Assembly (NCBI RefSeq): GCF_000758685.1
Contig: NZ_CP009286.1
Location: forward strand, 712,501 to 776,500
Source of the DNA: Paenibacillus stellifer
Lineage (GTDB): Bacteria > Bacillota > Bacilli > Paenibacillales > Paenibacillaceae
Direction: 5' to 3'
DNA: 64,000 nt
Positions 38,788 through 46,989 of this stretch are shown here, piece by piece. The notes below the pieces were generated by a model, which saw only the letters and a list, made by a program, of their open reading frames with translations, made no database searches and was not told the DNA's origin. The position numbers and the translations under genes were made by a program. Positions within the stretch are counted from its first letter, which is position 1. Every line of letters starts with the position of its first letter.

Positions 38788-39711
38788 ATGGGCATTCTGG
38801 TAATCGGCAGCTTGAATATGGATATGGTGGTACGGACAGACAGGGCTCCACAGGCGGGAGAGACGCTGATGGGCAGAAGCTTCTCTCTCAGCCCAGGCGG
38901 AAAGGGAGCCAATCAGGCGGTTGCAGCGGCAAGGCTGGGCGGTGACGTCACGATGGCCGGCACGGTGGGAGACGACGCGTTTGGCCGCGAGCTTCGGGAC
39001 ATTATGGAACGGGAAGGCATACATACGGAATTTTTAAGGACTAGTGCAAGTTCGCCAACCGGCGTAGCTTCAATTGTTGTGGAGGAGAGCGGGGAGAACC
39101 GTATTCTCATCGTTCCGGGAGCTAATCTGGAGCTGTCCGCCGAAGATCTGAAGGGAATGGAAGAACTCATCGCGGGCGCGGATATGCTTGTGCTTCAGTT
39201 GGAGAGCGATTATAACATGACGGTGAAGGCTGCCGGCCTGGCTCATAAGCATGGCGTGCCGGTCATCCTGAATCCCGCTCCGGCCAAGGAGATCGGTCCC
39301 GAGATTCTGCCTTATATAACGTATCTGACGCCCAATGAAACCGAGGTTGCCCTGATGGCGGGCATGCCAGTACAGAACCCGTCAGACGCGGAGAAGGCCG
39401 CCCGGATTCTGCTCGGCAAAGGAGCCCGCCACGTCATCGTAACGCTAGGTTCCAAAGGCGCCCTTATCGTGACGGAAGAGGGGGCTGAAGTTATTGCGGG
39501 CTACCCGGCCAAGGTGGTGGATACGGTGGCGGCCGGGGATTCTTTTAATGGTGCGCTTGCGGTACAGCTGGCGAAGGGGCTCTCCCTGCGTGAAGCGGTC
39601 GGTTTCGCGAACGCTGTAGGGGCTTTGACCGTAGGCAGGGAGGGCGCCATTCCCTCTCTGCCTGACCGCGAGGAGACCGAGCGGTTTCTGCGCGAGCGGG
39701 CCAAAGCCTGA
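38788..39711 (+). CDS. rbsK: Ribokinase (PfkB family)
   Basis: 307 aa from ATG 38788 (GAGGG upstream; GTG 38782 rejected for spacing). ATP-dependent phosphorylation of D-ribose to ribose-5-phosphate. IGSLNMDMVVRTDRAPQAGET and the sugar-binding loop SPGGKGANQAVAAARLGG near the N-terminus; PfkB signature 2 with catalytic Asp in VDTVAAGDSFNGAL. No ribose transporter is nearby, so another sugar of the PfkB ribokinase group is possible. Ends 6 bp from the convergent LysR gene. Confidence 0.88.
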   Translation: MGILVIGSLNMDMVVRTDRAPQAGETLMGRSFSLSPGGKGANQAVAAARLGGDVTMAGTVGDDAFGRELRDIMEREGIHTEFLRTSASSPTGVASIVVEESGENRILIVPGANLELSAEDLKGMEELIAGADMLVLQLESDYNMTVKAAGLAHKHGVPVILNPAPAKEIGPEILPYITYLTPNETEVALMAGMPVQNPSDAEKAARILLGKGARHVIVTLGSKGALIVTEEGAEVIAGYPAKVVDTVAAGDSFNGALAVQLAKGLSLREAVGFANAVGALTVGREGAIPSLPDREETERFLRERAKA

Positions 39712-39717
39712 CAGGGC

Positions 39718-40632
39718 CTAAAGCTGCATGAACGCCTCCGGCTCCGGAATGCTTCCGAATTTCGCGACGGCGAAATCCCGAAGCTGGGTGGCAGCCGGGG
39801 ACAGATAGCGGTTCTTGACCTGGGCCATGCAGATATACCGGCGGTAGATCGGATGGGTGATGGGCAAGACCTTGACCTTATAGTGATCCAGCATGGCACT
39901 GCGGGGGAGGATCGTGATGCCGCAGCCTGCCGAGACGAGTCCGGCGGCCGCATTCTCATCCTCGATTTCACAGGCGATTCTCGGTTTGATGCGGGCCTTA
40001 TCGAACAGGGTGTCGATCACCTGGCGCATGCCGTTCCGGGAACTGAACGAGATATAGGGATAAGCCTCGGTTTCTTTGAGGTTAACGCTATCGTATTCAG
40101 CCAGCGGGTGTCCAAGCGGTGTAACCAGCACCAGCTCTTGCTCCAGCAGCGGAATGAACTCAATCTCGGAATCGCGCTCCTCATTGGTGCAGAATACGAG
40201 ATCGAACCGGTCCTCCTTCAAACCCTGAAGCAGATGTTTGGCATTTCCTTCGTGAAAGGAGAGCGCAATTTTCCGGTTAGCCTCCTCTTCGGAGAAGGCT
40301 TGGACAATCTGGGGAATAAATTGGCTTCCTAGCGCATAAGTGAAGGCCAGATCAATTCTTCCGCCACAGGGGTCGGCAAGCTCGCGCATCATTTTCTCGC
40401 CCTTATCCAGCTCTTCCAGAGCACGGTTCACATATTCCAGGAACAGCTTTCCGTATTTGGTCAGACGGATATTGCGTCCCTGCTTCTCGAAGAGAGTGGT
40501 GCCCAGCTCCCGTTCCAATTCGGAAACGGCATGGCTGAGGCTGGGTTGAGTGATGGATAACCGGGCTGCCGCCTGGGTAATATGTTCCAATTCGGCGATG
40601 ACGCGGAAGTATTGAAGATGCTTCAAATTCAA
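39718..40632 (-). CDS. LysR family transcriptional regulator
   Basis: 304 aa, TTG start at 40632 with AAGGAGG 8 nt upstream. HTH: NLKHLQYFRVIAELEHITQAAARLSITQPSLSHAVSELEREL; substrate-binding domain 90-295. Resembles GltC/CynR-like regulators. It is divergent from aroD (280 bp apart), so aroD is the likely target. Confidence 0.9.
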   Translation of the reverse strand: MNLKHLQYFRVIAELEHITQAAARLSITQPSLSHAVSELERELGTTLFEKQGRNIRLTKYGKLFLEYVNRALEELDKGEKMMRELADPCGGRIDLAFTYALGSQFIPQIVQAFSEEEANRKIALSFHEGNAKHLLQGLKEDRFDLVFCTNEERDSEIEFIPLLEQELVLVTPLGHPLAEYDSVNLKETEAYPYISFSSRNGMRQVIDTLFDKARIKPRIACEIEDENAAAGLVSAGCGITILPRSAMLDHYKVKVLPITHPIYRRYICMAQVKNRYLSPAATQLRDFAVAKFGSIPEPEAFMQL

Positions 40633-40753
40633 CGTGGTGCCCTCCTTGCTGAAGGATAATCATGAAATGAAAGAGGATTGAATTTAAGCATACCATTTTC
40701 AACCAGCATAATATGTGAAAAATTTCACTTACTAATCGTCAGTAGAACTCTAT

Positions 40754-40859
40754 GCGCTTCCGGGCAATAGTCTGGATGAACCTTGTCCTGGCAACAGTCG
40801 GGATGCCCCCTATTTCGTTAATAGCAGGTGGAAGTCTGCGCTGGCGCTTCCGGGCAATA
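40754..40859 (+). repeat. 16-bp direct repeat in the LysR-aroD intergenic region
   Basis: GCGCTTCCGGGCAATA occurs at 40754-40769 and 40844-40859, exactly 90 bp apart. A related GGCGCTTCAGGCC occurs at 38662-38674. The role is unknown; the position between divergent genes would fit regulator sites or a small dispersed repeat. Confidence 0.6.
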
Positions 40860-40911
40860 TGCGTTACCGTAGAGGGAGAAGCATCGAAAGAACGTTCAAG
40901 GAGTGAAGGGA

Positions 40912-41676
40912 ATGGCCGGCACGGTAATAGTGAAGGATGTTGTCATAGGAGAAGGAATGCCCAAAATATGCGTCCCGCTGGTCGGGGCGACGGCCGAAGA
41001 ATTGGTGCGGGAAGCGGAAGAGCTGCTGACGCTGGGAGCGGATGTGGCGGAGTGGAGGATCGATTTCTTTGAGGAAGCCGAGAATCTGGAGGCCGTCCTG
41101 TCTGCGCTTGGCGGCATACGGGAAGCGATTCCCGGTATTCCGCTGATTTTTACGTTTCGAAGCGCCCGGGAGGGCGGCGAACGGGAGATTTCCAATGAGT
41201 ATTACGCCAAGCTGAACCGGGCCGCCGCCGAGAGCGGCATGGTTGATCTGATAGATGTGGAGCTCTTCGCCGGAGACGACATTGTGGCGCCGTTGATTGA
41301 ATGGGCGCATGAGCACGGTGTCCGAGTCGTGGTCTCCAATCATGATTTTCACAAGACGCCGTCCAAGGAGGAGATCGTTGCGCGTCTCCGGAAAATGCAG
41401 GAGCTTGGCGGCGATCTGCCGAAAATCGCAGTGATGCCGCTTCATGCCGGCGATGTGCTGACTCTCCTTGATGCGACGCGCATCATGAATGAACAGTTCG
41501 CGGACCGGCCGATTATTACGATGTCGATGGCCGGAAAGGGGATGATCAGCCGGCTGGCCGGCGAGCTGTTCGGCTCCGCGCTTACCTTCGGTTCGGCGAA
41601 GAAGGCGTCCGCGCCGGGACAACTGCCGGTGGCTGAGCTCCGGGGGCTGCTGGAGCTGATGCACCAGAATTTGTAG
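40912..41676 (+). CDS. aroD: 3-Dehydroquinate dehydratase, type I
   Basis: 254 aa from ATG 40912 (AAGGAG 8 nt upstream). Converts 3-dehydroquinate to 3-dehydroshikimate through a Schiff-base Lys. Type I features: KICVPLVGATAEELV, ADVAEWRIDFFEE, DLIDVELFAG (Glu), VSNHDFHKTP (catalytic His), LPKIAVMPLHAGDVL (Schiff-base Lys) and MSMAGKGMISRLAGELFGS. It may serve aromatic biosynthesis or, with the divergent LysR regulator, quinate catabolism. Confidence 0.94.
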   Translation: MAGTVIVKDVVIGEGMPKICVPLVGATAEELVREAEELLTLGADVAEWRIDFFEEAENLEAVLSALGGIREAIPGIPLIFTFRSAREGGEREISNEYYAKLNRAAAESGMVDLIDVELFAGDDIVAPLIEWAHEHGVRVVVSNHDFHKTPSKEEIVARLRKMQELGGDLPKIAVMPLHAGDVLTLLDATRIMNEQFADRPIITMSMAGKGMISRLAGELFGSALTFGSAKKASAPGQLPVAELRGLLELMHQNL

Positions 41677-41913
41677 CCTGGAATTTGCAACACGGTAGCG
41701 GAATTTAAAAAGACCGGGCAGCAAGGTAATGCCGGACAGTAAGGAATTTGCCGAAGGCTAAGCTGCCAATACGCGAACCGGTATGCATGTACGGTGTGAT
41801 GAATGGCGGTGTGAGAGGGCGGAGGGCGGGGCTAGCCGCCCCTTCTGCCCGCTTGCTTCTTGGCGCTTACTCACTTGGTCGCCCACTCACTTGGCTGCTT
41901 ACTCCTTGGGCGG
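41677..41913. other. Intergenic region, no gene seen
   Basis: 237 bp between the convergent aroD and carboxymuconolactone-decarboxylase-like genes. A GC-rich hairpin GGGCGG-GGCTA-GCCGCCC around 41826 may terminate either gene; the rest is low-complexity CACTTGG/CTCC-rich sequence. Confidence 0.45.
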
Positions 41914-42318
41914 TCACTCCCGGCTTGCTGCTCCCGGCCCGGTTACTCCGCGCTCCTGAAAGACGGCTTTGGCGGTCAGCACAGCGTTCAGTACCCGGGG
42001 GAAGCCCGTATAAGGCACGCAGTGCATAATGCCTTCAACAATTTCGGCAGGGGTTAAGCCGACATTCAGCGCGGCATTCAGATGCACGGTGAGCTGCGGC
42101 TCGCAGCCTCCCTGTGTCAGCAGGGACGCGATGGTAATCAACTGGCGGGATTTCAAATCCAGACCGCCGCGTGAGTAAATGTCGCCGAAGGCGAACTCCA
42201 CGACATAGCTTCCGAGATCGGGGGCGATTTCCTTGAGCGATTCGATAACCCGCTGCCCGCCTTCCCCGTCGATTTCCATCAGTTTCTCCCAGCCCCGCTC
42301 ATAACGTTGTTTGTCCAT
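41914..42318 (-). CDS. Carboxymuconolactone decarboxylase/AhpD-like protein
   Basis: 134 aa, ATG 42318 with GGGAGG upstream. All-helical CMD fold: FAFGDIYSRGGLDLKSRQLITIASLLTQGGCEPQL, then HLNAALNVGLTPAEIVEGIMHCVPYTGFPRVLNAV. The single Cys in MHC is not the CxxC of AhpD, so peroxidase function is doubtful. It is divergent from a MerR regulator across a dyad operator, the arrangement of aldehyde/electrophile-responsive AdhR/NmlR systems. Confidence 0.88.
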   Translation of the reverse strand: MDKQRYERGWEKLMEIDGEGGQRVIESLKEIAPDLGSYVVEFAFGDIYSRGGLDLKSRQLITIASLLTQGGCEPQLTVHLNAALNVGLTPAEIVEGIMHCVPYTGFPRVLNAVLTAKAVFQERGVTGPGAASRE

Positions 42319-42373
42319 ACTCTATTTCCTCCCTTTTATCAGCTTGCGCTGTGTCTCGGAATCAGCTTACTGC

Positions 42374-42389
42374 TTAGAGCGCACTCTAA
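42374..42389 (-). promoter_or_regulatory. MerR-type operator/promoter of the CMD gene
   Basis: Dyad TTAGAG-CGCA-CTCTAA. On the minus strand it lies within a TTGCTT-N19-TAAGCT promoter, the 19-bp spacing typical of MerR-activated genes; similar CTTAGAGT/ACTCTAAG dyads serve AdhR/NmlR regulators. Confidence 0.72.
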
Positions 42390-42420
42390 AGCAACCCCGT
42401 CTTTGTGATAAAATAAAAGA

Positions 42421-42810
42421 ATGAACAAGACACTGAATATTCGGGAGATGTCGGAGCTCACGGGACTCACCGCCCATACTCTGAGGTATTACGAGAAGGC
42501 CGGGTTGCTTGCCCCGGTCTCCAGGGATGGCCAGGGCTACCGCAGCTATACGGAGCGCGATGTGGAATGGGTACGGTTTCTGAGACTGCTGCGGGATATG
42601 GATATGCCGATTCAGGAGATGAAGCGTTATTCCGATCTGCGCAGCGCGGGAGATTCGACCGTGACGGAACGCCGGTTAATGCTGGAGGAACACCAGGAGA
42701 GGGTAAGGCGGCAGCTGGAGAGACTGAAGGAGGACATGGAGAAGGTAGAGGATAAGATCCGGTTGTACAAACAAATGGAGGAGAGGGTGGAGGCGGGTCA
42801 CGCGGAGTAA
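42421..42810 (+). CDS. MerR family transcriptional regulator (AdhR/NmlR-like)
   Basis: 129 aa. HTH: NIREMSELTGLTAHTLRYYEKAGLLAPVSRDGQGYRSYTERDVEWVRFLR; then a coiled-coil dimerisation helix to the C-terminus, with no large effector domain and no metal-binding Cys. No SD precedes the ATG, and a possible TAAAAT -10 lies only about 8 bp upstream, so the mRNA may be nearly leaderless. It probably controls itself and the divergent CMD gene in response to aldehydes or other electrophiles. Confidence 0.9.
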   Translation: MNKTLNIREMSELTGLTAHTLRYYEKAGLLAPVSRDGQGYRSYTERDVEWVRFLRLLRDMDMPIQEMKRYSDLRSAGDSTVTERRLMLEEHQERVRRQLERLKEDMEKVEDKIRLYKQMEERVEAGHAE

Positions 42811-42967
42811 ATCGCTCAGAAGTGAGGATCAGCATGAGGATTCGCATGAATGAGGATCGGCAATGACGATGAGCATGCTGAGCGTCCTGCGGCGGCCCTG
42901 AGCGGGCTGGCCGAAGAAGGGAACGCAGATCGCTTGCCGGGGTAGAGATCATATGCCGCCGACAAAA

Positions 42968-42997
42968 AGAGGCGCAGGGACTGTCCCCTGCGCCTCT
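42968..42997. terminator. Two-way terminator hairpin
   Basis: AGAGGCGCAGGGA-CTG-TCCCCTGCGCCTCT between the MerR gene (plus) and the TipAS-domain gene (minus). Confidence 0.8.
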
Positions 42998-43024
42998 ATC
43001 TTTGTTATTCCCGTATTCCGTGTG

Positions 43025-43801
43025 CTACTTGCCCTGGGCGGCCGTGTAGACCAGCACGGCGTCGCGGAGGAACCGGGCGATTCCCGGTCCCCGCTTGTCG
43101 TAGTAGGCCGTGAAGCGCTCGTCGTCCACATACATTGTGGCGACTCCGGCATGGGCCTCCGGCGAGTACTGTCCCCAGTGGGCGGTCAGCCACTGGCGGT
43201 GCAGCCCGGCGGCCCGCTGCGCGGCCGGTCCGGCGGGATCGCCCTCCGCCATGCCTTCGGCAAGGGCGGCGAACATATCCTCCTCTACCTTCTGCAGGGT
43301 TTCGAATTCTTCCTTGGTCAGCTTGGCGAAGGCCGCGTTCGACCGGTTGACGGCTTCGTCGCCGTACTTGGCGCGGGCCTCCTTGCCGTATTTCTGCTCG
43401 TTCTCCTTGATCATGTCCTGCTTGAACCCTTCGAATTTCTCGCTGTCGCTCATCGATATCCTTCCTTCCCGCTCGGCCAGCGTCATCTCCACATTGCGGA
43501 TCAGATGGTCGAGCTGCGTTCTTCTCTCCAGCAGCCGGCTGTGATGCTCCTGCAGTGCGGCTGCGGCGTCGAACGAGGGAGAAGTGACGATAGCTTTGAT
43601 GTCCTCCAGCCCGAGCCCGAGCTCCCGGTAGAACAAAATCTGCTGCAGCAGATCCACCTCGGCCGGGCCGTAAATCCGGTAGCCGGAGGAGCTCAGCCTC
43701 GCCGGCTTCAATATGCCGAATTCATCGTAATATCGCAGCGTGCGCGCGCTGATTCCCGCCAGCCTGGCGAGCTTTTGCACTGTGTATTCCGTGACGGGCA
43801 C
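43025..43801 (-). CDS. MerR family regulator with TipAS antibiotic-recognition domain
   Basis: About 258 aa. MerR HTH (EYTVQKLARLAGISARTLRYYDEFGILKPARL), coiled coil (about 75-115), then a TipAS domain (about 140-255: KYGDEAVNRSNAAFAKLTKEEFETLQ, HRQWLTAHWGQYSPEAHAGVATMYVDDERFTAYYD). TipAS domains trap thiopeptides or other cyclic antibiotics. The start is uncertain: GTG 43801 touches the SD AGGGAGG, while family alignment points to ACG at 43792, 8 nt after the SD. A GTG at 43825 lies inside the promoter. Confidence 0.88.
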   Translation of the reverse strand: MPVTEYTVQKLARLAGISARTLRYYDEFGILKPARLSSSGYRIYGPAEVDLLQQILFYRELGLGLEDIKAIVTSPSFDAAAALQEHHSRLLERRTQLDHLIRNVEMTLAEREGRISMSDSEKFEGFKQDMIKENEQKYGKEARAKYGDEAVNRSNAAFAKLTKEEFETLQKVEEDMFAALAEGMAEGDPAGPAAQRAAGLHRQWLTAHWGQYSPEAHAGVATMYVDDERFTAYYDKRGPGIARFLRDAVLVYTAAQGK

Positions 43802-43816
43802 CTCCCTCGCACAACC

Positions 43817-43847
43817 AATGTACACCTTTACGCAACGTTAAGGTCAA
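43817..43847 (-). promoter_or_regulatory. MerR-type autoregulated promoter of the TipAS gene
   Basis: TTGACC (43847-43842), 19-bp spacer holding CCTTAACGTTGCGTAAAGG, then TACATT (43822-43817). The long spacer with a CCTTxACGTxxCGTxAAGG dyad is the mark of MerR-controlled promoters. Confidence 0.82.
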
Positions 43848-43921
43848 CACTTGGCGGGGACTTTTTTTCAAACATAGGAATAGATAGCTGAGCGGTTCGT
43901 CATGTGGGTTCTTTATCCGTT

Positions 43922-44734
43922 CTATTCGTTCCGAACGGGCTGGTTGGTCCGGAGCGGTCTCTCTGTATGGACGGCCGGAGCGGGGGACTTGGCTATTTCC
44001 GTTTCGAAATAGCGCTCCAGCTCCTCGGCTTTGCGCGGGTCGTCCAGCGGGACTTTGCCGTCAAAATAATGCTCCCTGACGAGGTCCCAGGTCGGCGTGA
44101 TTTTTTGGCCCCGCATCGCTTTGATCGCGATTTTGACTGTCTTGCGCTCCCGTGCGTTCGAGAACGTATCCTCGTAATATTTTACCTGGTCCAGATCAAG
44201 CTCTTCGAACAGCGCACGGAAGATCTCGGATGTCATGCGGGCGTCGCCAAGCGCACGGTGGGCGGAACCTGCGGGTTCAAGCTCCAGCAGCTGCAGTGCT
44301 CCTTCGACGCTGATGTCGTTTTTGAGACCTTTTGCCCGGAGAAGGCCCTTCAGCAGATCGTAATAAGGCGTGGTCATCCAGTAGGTATCGTCGAGCTTGT
44401 GCATGCGGGTATCCTGAATGATACGCTTCATGTCCTCTCCGCCCCAGGTCAGCAGCAGCACGCCGTCCTGGCTCTGGTCCAGCCAGCGCCGGAAAGCGGA
44501 TATCACTTTGGGGAAGCGGGGAGCAATATCGATTTCTTCCTGGGGAATGCCCGTCTTCTTCTTAATAAAGGAGTTTAAGGTGGAGAAATAGACCGGCTTG
44601 ATCAGCGAGGTGAACTCGTCAACCTGACGAAGGGAGGCATCCAGGCGCACAGCGCCGATTTCGATAACCTCCATGGGATGCTCGCTTGCGAACTTGCGGC
44701 CGTTAAATTCAATATCCAGAATGATATAATCCAC
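43922..44734 (-). CDS. 3'-5' exonuclease, DEDDh type (KapD-like)
   Basis: 270 aa, GTG 44734 with CGGAGG 9 nt upstream. RNase T/DnaQ-like fold: Asp/Glu of motif I in YIILDIEFNGRK, motif II Asp in LLLTWGGEDMKR, and motif III in SAHRALGDARMTSEIF (His and Asp). The C-terminal 80 residues are charged and Pro-rich. Resembles KapD-type exonucleases; the substrate (RNA or DNA 3' ends) cannot be told. Confidence 0.87.
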   Translation of the reverse strand: MDYIILDIEFNGRKFASEHPMEVIEIGAVRLDASLRQVDEFTSLIKPVYFSTLNSFIKKKTGIPQEEIDIAPRFPKVISAFRRWLDQSQDGVLLLTWGGEDMKRIIQDTRMHKLDDTYWMTTPYYDLLKGLLRAKGLKNDISVEGALQLLELEPAGSAHRALGDARMTSEIFRALFEELDLDQVKYYEDTFSNARERKTVKIAIKAMRGQKITPTWDLVREHYFDGKVPLDDPRKAEELERYFETEIAKSPAPAVHTERPLRTNQPVRNE

Positions 44735-44943
44735 AAAAGTTGCCTCCGTATATGTTGGACTGGCGCGAAGCGGTGCGCCGATTTCTCTATTTTACCAAAC
44801 TTTAGCCATGATTGACTTCCTATCCCCGTCATTTTACAATTTATTAGCCTGGTGAACCCGGCTTCTATTAGGATAGAATACCCGAATAGGCGGGCATTCA
44901 CGTATTGTTTTCGACATATTCACCTATAAGGGAGAGACTGCAG

Positions 44944-45444
44944 ATGGCAATGGAGATTGAACGCAAATTTCTGCTTCCGGAGTTCCCGCAGCGGCTCATT
45001 GATGAAGGACTTCTTCGGGTCCTGAGCCGTCAGCGCATCGAACAGACTTATCTGGCGATTGACGGGCCGCAGGAGCTGCGGGTTCGTAAGCTTGCGGACC
45101 TGAATTCGGGAGACGTACACTATACGCATACCTTCAAGAATGGGCTTGGCGTCAGCCGTGAGGAAGTGGAGTATGAAATTTCGCAGGGACTCTACAAGCA
45201 GATGATCGATGCGGTCCATGCGGTTCCGCTGATCAAGGAGCGGATTACCGCCGATATGAACGGTGTGATTGTGGAAATCGACGTCTACGAGCAGTTGAAG
45301 CTGACTGTCATCGAGGTGGAATTCCAGTCGTTGGAGGAATGCCAGGCTTTTCAGGCTCCCGATTGGTTCGGCGAGGATGTCAGCGTGGAGAAGAAATACA
45401 GCAACAAGATCGTCTGGAAAGAGCTGCAGAAGCAGGATCTGTAG
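44944..45444 (+). CDS. CYTH domain protein (inorganic triphosphatase-like)
   Basis: 166 aa from ATG 44944 (GGGAG 8 nt upstream). N-terminal EIERKFLL is the defining CYTH motif; basic and acidic tunnel residues follow (QELRVRKLAD, EVEYEIS, KERIT, VEIDVYEQLKLTVIEVEF, VSVEKKYSNKIVW). The fold hydrolyses tripolyphosphate or makes cAMP; in Firmicutes the triphosphatase role is more likely. Stands alone between the exonuclease (divergent) and thrC. Confidence 0.9.
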   Translation: MAMEIERKFLLPEFPQRLIDEGLLRVLSRQRIEQTYLAIDGPQELRVRKLADLNSGDVHYTHTFKNGLGVSREEVEYEISQGLYKQMIDAVHAVPLIKERITADMNGVIVEIDVYEQLKLTVIEVEFQSLEECQAFQAPDWFGEDVSVEKKYSNKIVWKELQKQDL

Positions 45445-45562
45445 AATAGCGATGAAAAAGCCCGAACCGGTGCAAAAACCGTGCGGAATTCACCGGACTT
45501 TAACGCATAAACGTGTTAATATAGATGGTAAATGCGAAAGCGCGATATTCAGGGGGTAGAGC

Positions 45563-46954
45563 ATGCAATATATCAGTACAAGAGGCAAAGTGGAACCGAG
45601 AGGTTTTATCGATACGGTCCTGATGGGACTGGCGGATGACGGGGGACTCATGGTTCCGGATGTCATTCCGTCCGTATCTTCGGCGACGCTGGAGGAATGG
45701 CGGAACCTGAGCTTTCAGGAGCTGTTCCTGAAGATTTTCTCCTATTATACGAACGGGGAAATTCCGGACGGGGATCTCAAGGAAATGGTGGAGCGGAGCT
45801 ATGGGACTTTCCGCCACCCCGAAGTGACGCCGCTTAAGGAGATCAACGACTCGCTGTATATTCTGGAGCTGTTCCACGGGCCGACATTTGCGTTCAAGGA
45901 TGTGGCGCTGCAGTTCATGGGCGAACTGTATTCCTATATTTCGAGAGTCCGCGGTGAAATCATTCATATTCTCGGCGCAACTTCCGGCGATACGGGTGCG
46001 GCGGCAATCGCCGGCGTACGCGGCAAGGAAGGCATCAAGATCTGCATTCTGCATCCCCATAACAAGGTCAGCAAGGTGCAGGAGCTGCAGATGACGACCG
46101 TTGATGACGCCAATGTGCTGAATCTGTCGGTTCAGGGCAATTTCGACGACTGCCAGAAGGTGATCAAAGAACTGTTCGCCGATCTGGAGTTCAAGAGCAA
46201 ATACCACCTGCGGGCGATCAATTCGATCAATTTTGTGCGGATTCTGGCCCAGACGGTCTATTATTTCTATGCTGTGCTGAAGCTGCCGCAAGCGGCGCAG
46301 GGCAAGACGGTGAACATCAGCGTGCCTTCCGGCAACTTCGGCAACATCTTCTCGGGCTATCTGGCGAAGAAAATGGGTCTGCCAATCGGCAAGCTGATTA
46401 TCGCCACGAACGAGAACAACATTCTGGAGCGCTTCGTCAAGACGGGAGAGTACAAGCCCGGAGATTTCAAAAGCACGCACAGCCCTTCGATGGACATCCA
46501 GGTTGCCAGCAACTTCGAGCGCTATCTGTATTATTTGACGGGCGAGGATTCCGCTGCCGTGAACGGCTATATGTCCAAGCTGGCGGGCGAGGGAGCCATT
46601 AAAGTGGACGGGCAGCTGCTGGAGCAGGTTCAGACCGATTTCGCCGCGCTTGGCGTGAAGAACGACGAATGCCTGAATATTATCGGCAAATATAAATCCG
46701 AGGCCGGCTACCTGCTTGATCCGCATACCGCCTGCGGCGTTGCTGCTTACGAAGCTCATAACGGCCCGGGGGAAGTCTGCATTACGTTCGCAACCGCCCA
46801 TCCGGCCAAATTTGACGAAGCGATTTCCCTGCTCAAGATTGCGCAGGAATTCCCGCCGCAGATCGCCGGCCTTGCCGCGCTGCCGCAGCATATGACCGTA
46901 GTAGAGCACGACAAGGCGGAGATCACCCGCCAATTGGAAGAGTTCTACATATAA
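45563..46954 (+). CDS. thrC: Threonine synthase
   Basis: 463 aa, ATG with AGGGGG upstream. PLP enzyme making L-threonine from O-phosphohomoserine. YISTRGKVEPRGFIDTVLMGLADDGGLMVPD; Schiff-base Lys (K112) in HGPTFAFKDVALQF; GATSGDTGAAAIAG and PSGNFGNIFSGYLAKKMG. The length matches the longer class I form (E. coli type), unlike the roughly 350-aa B. subtilis enzyme. No hom or thrB is adjacent. Confidence 0.95.
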   Translation: MQYISTRGKVEPRGFIDTVLMGLADDGGLMVPDVIPSVSSATLEEWRNLSFQELFLKIFSYYTNGEIPDGDLKEMVERSYGTFRHPEVTPLKEINDSLYILELFHGPTFAFKDVALQFMGELYSYISRVRGEIIHILGATSGDTGAAAIAGVRGKEGIKICILHPHNKVSKVQELQMTTVDDANVLNLSVQGNFDDCQKVIKELFADLEFKSKYHLRAINSINFVRILAQTVYYFYAVLKLPQAAQGKTVNISVPSGNFGNIFSGYLAKKMGLPIGKLIIATNENNILERFVKTGEYKPGDFKSTHSPSMDIQVASNFERYLYYLTGEDSAAVNGYMSKLAGEGAIKVDGQLLEQVQTDFAALGVKNDECLNIIGKYKSEAGYLLDPHTACGVAAYEAHNGPGEVCITFATAHPAKFDEAISLLKIAQEFPPQIAGLAALPQHMTVVEHDKAEITRQLEEFYI

Positions 46955-46989
46955 GTCTGTTCAGGCTGGATAAGGGGAGAGATCACTGC

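Noticed and set aside
45500..46933. 477-aa open frame on the minus strand
   Set aside because: It is the complement of threonine synthase, whose catalytic motifs are complete; the frame stays open because of GC-biased codons.
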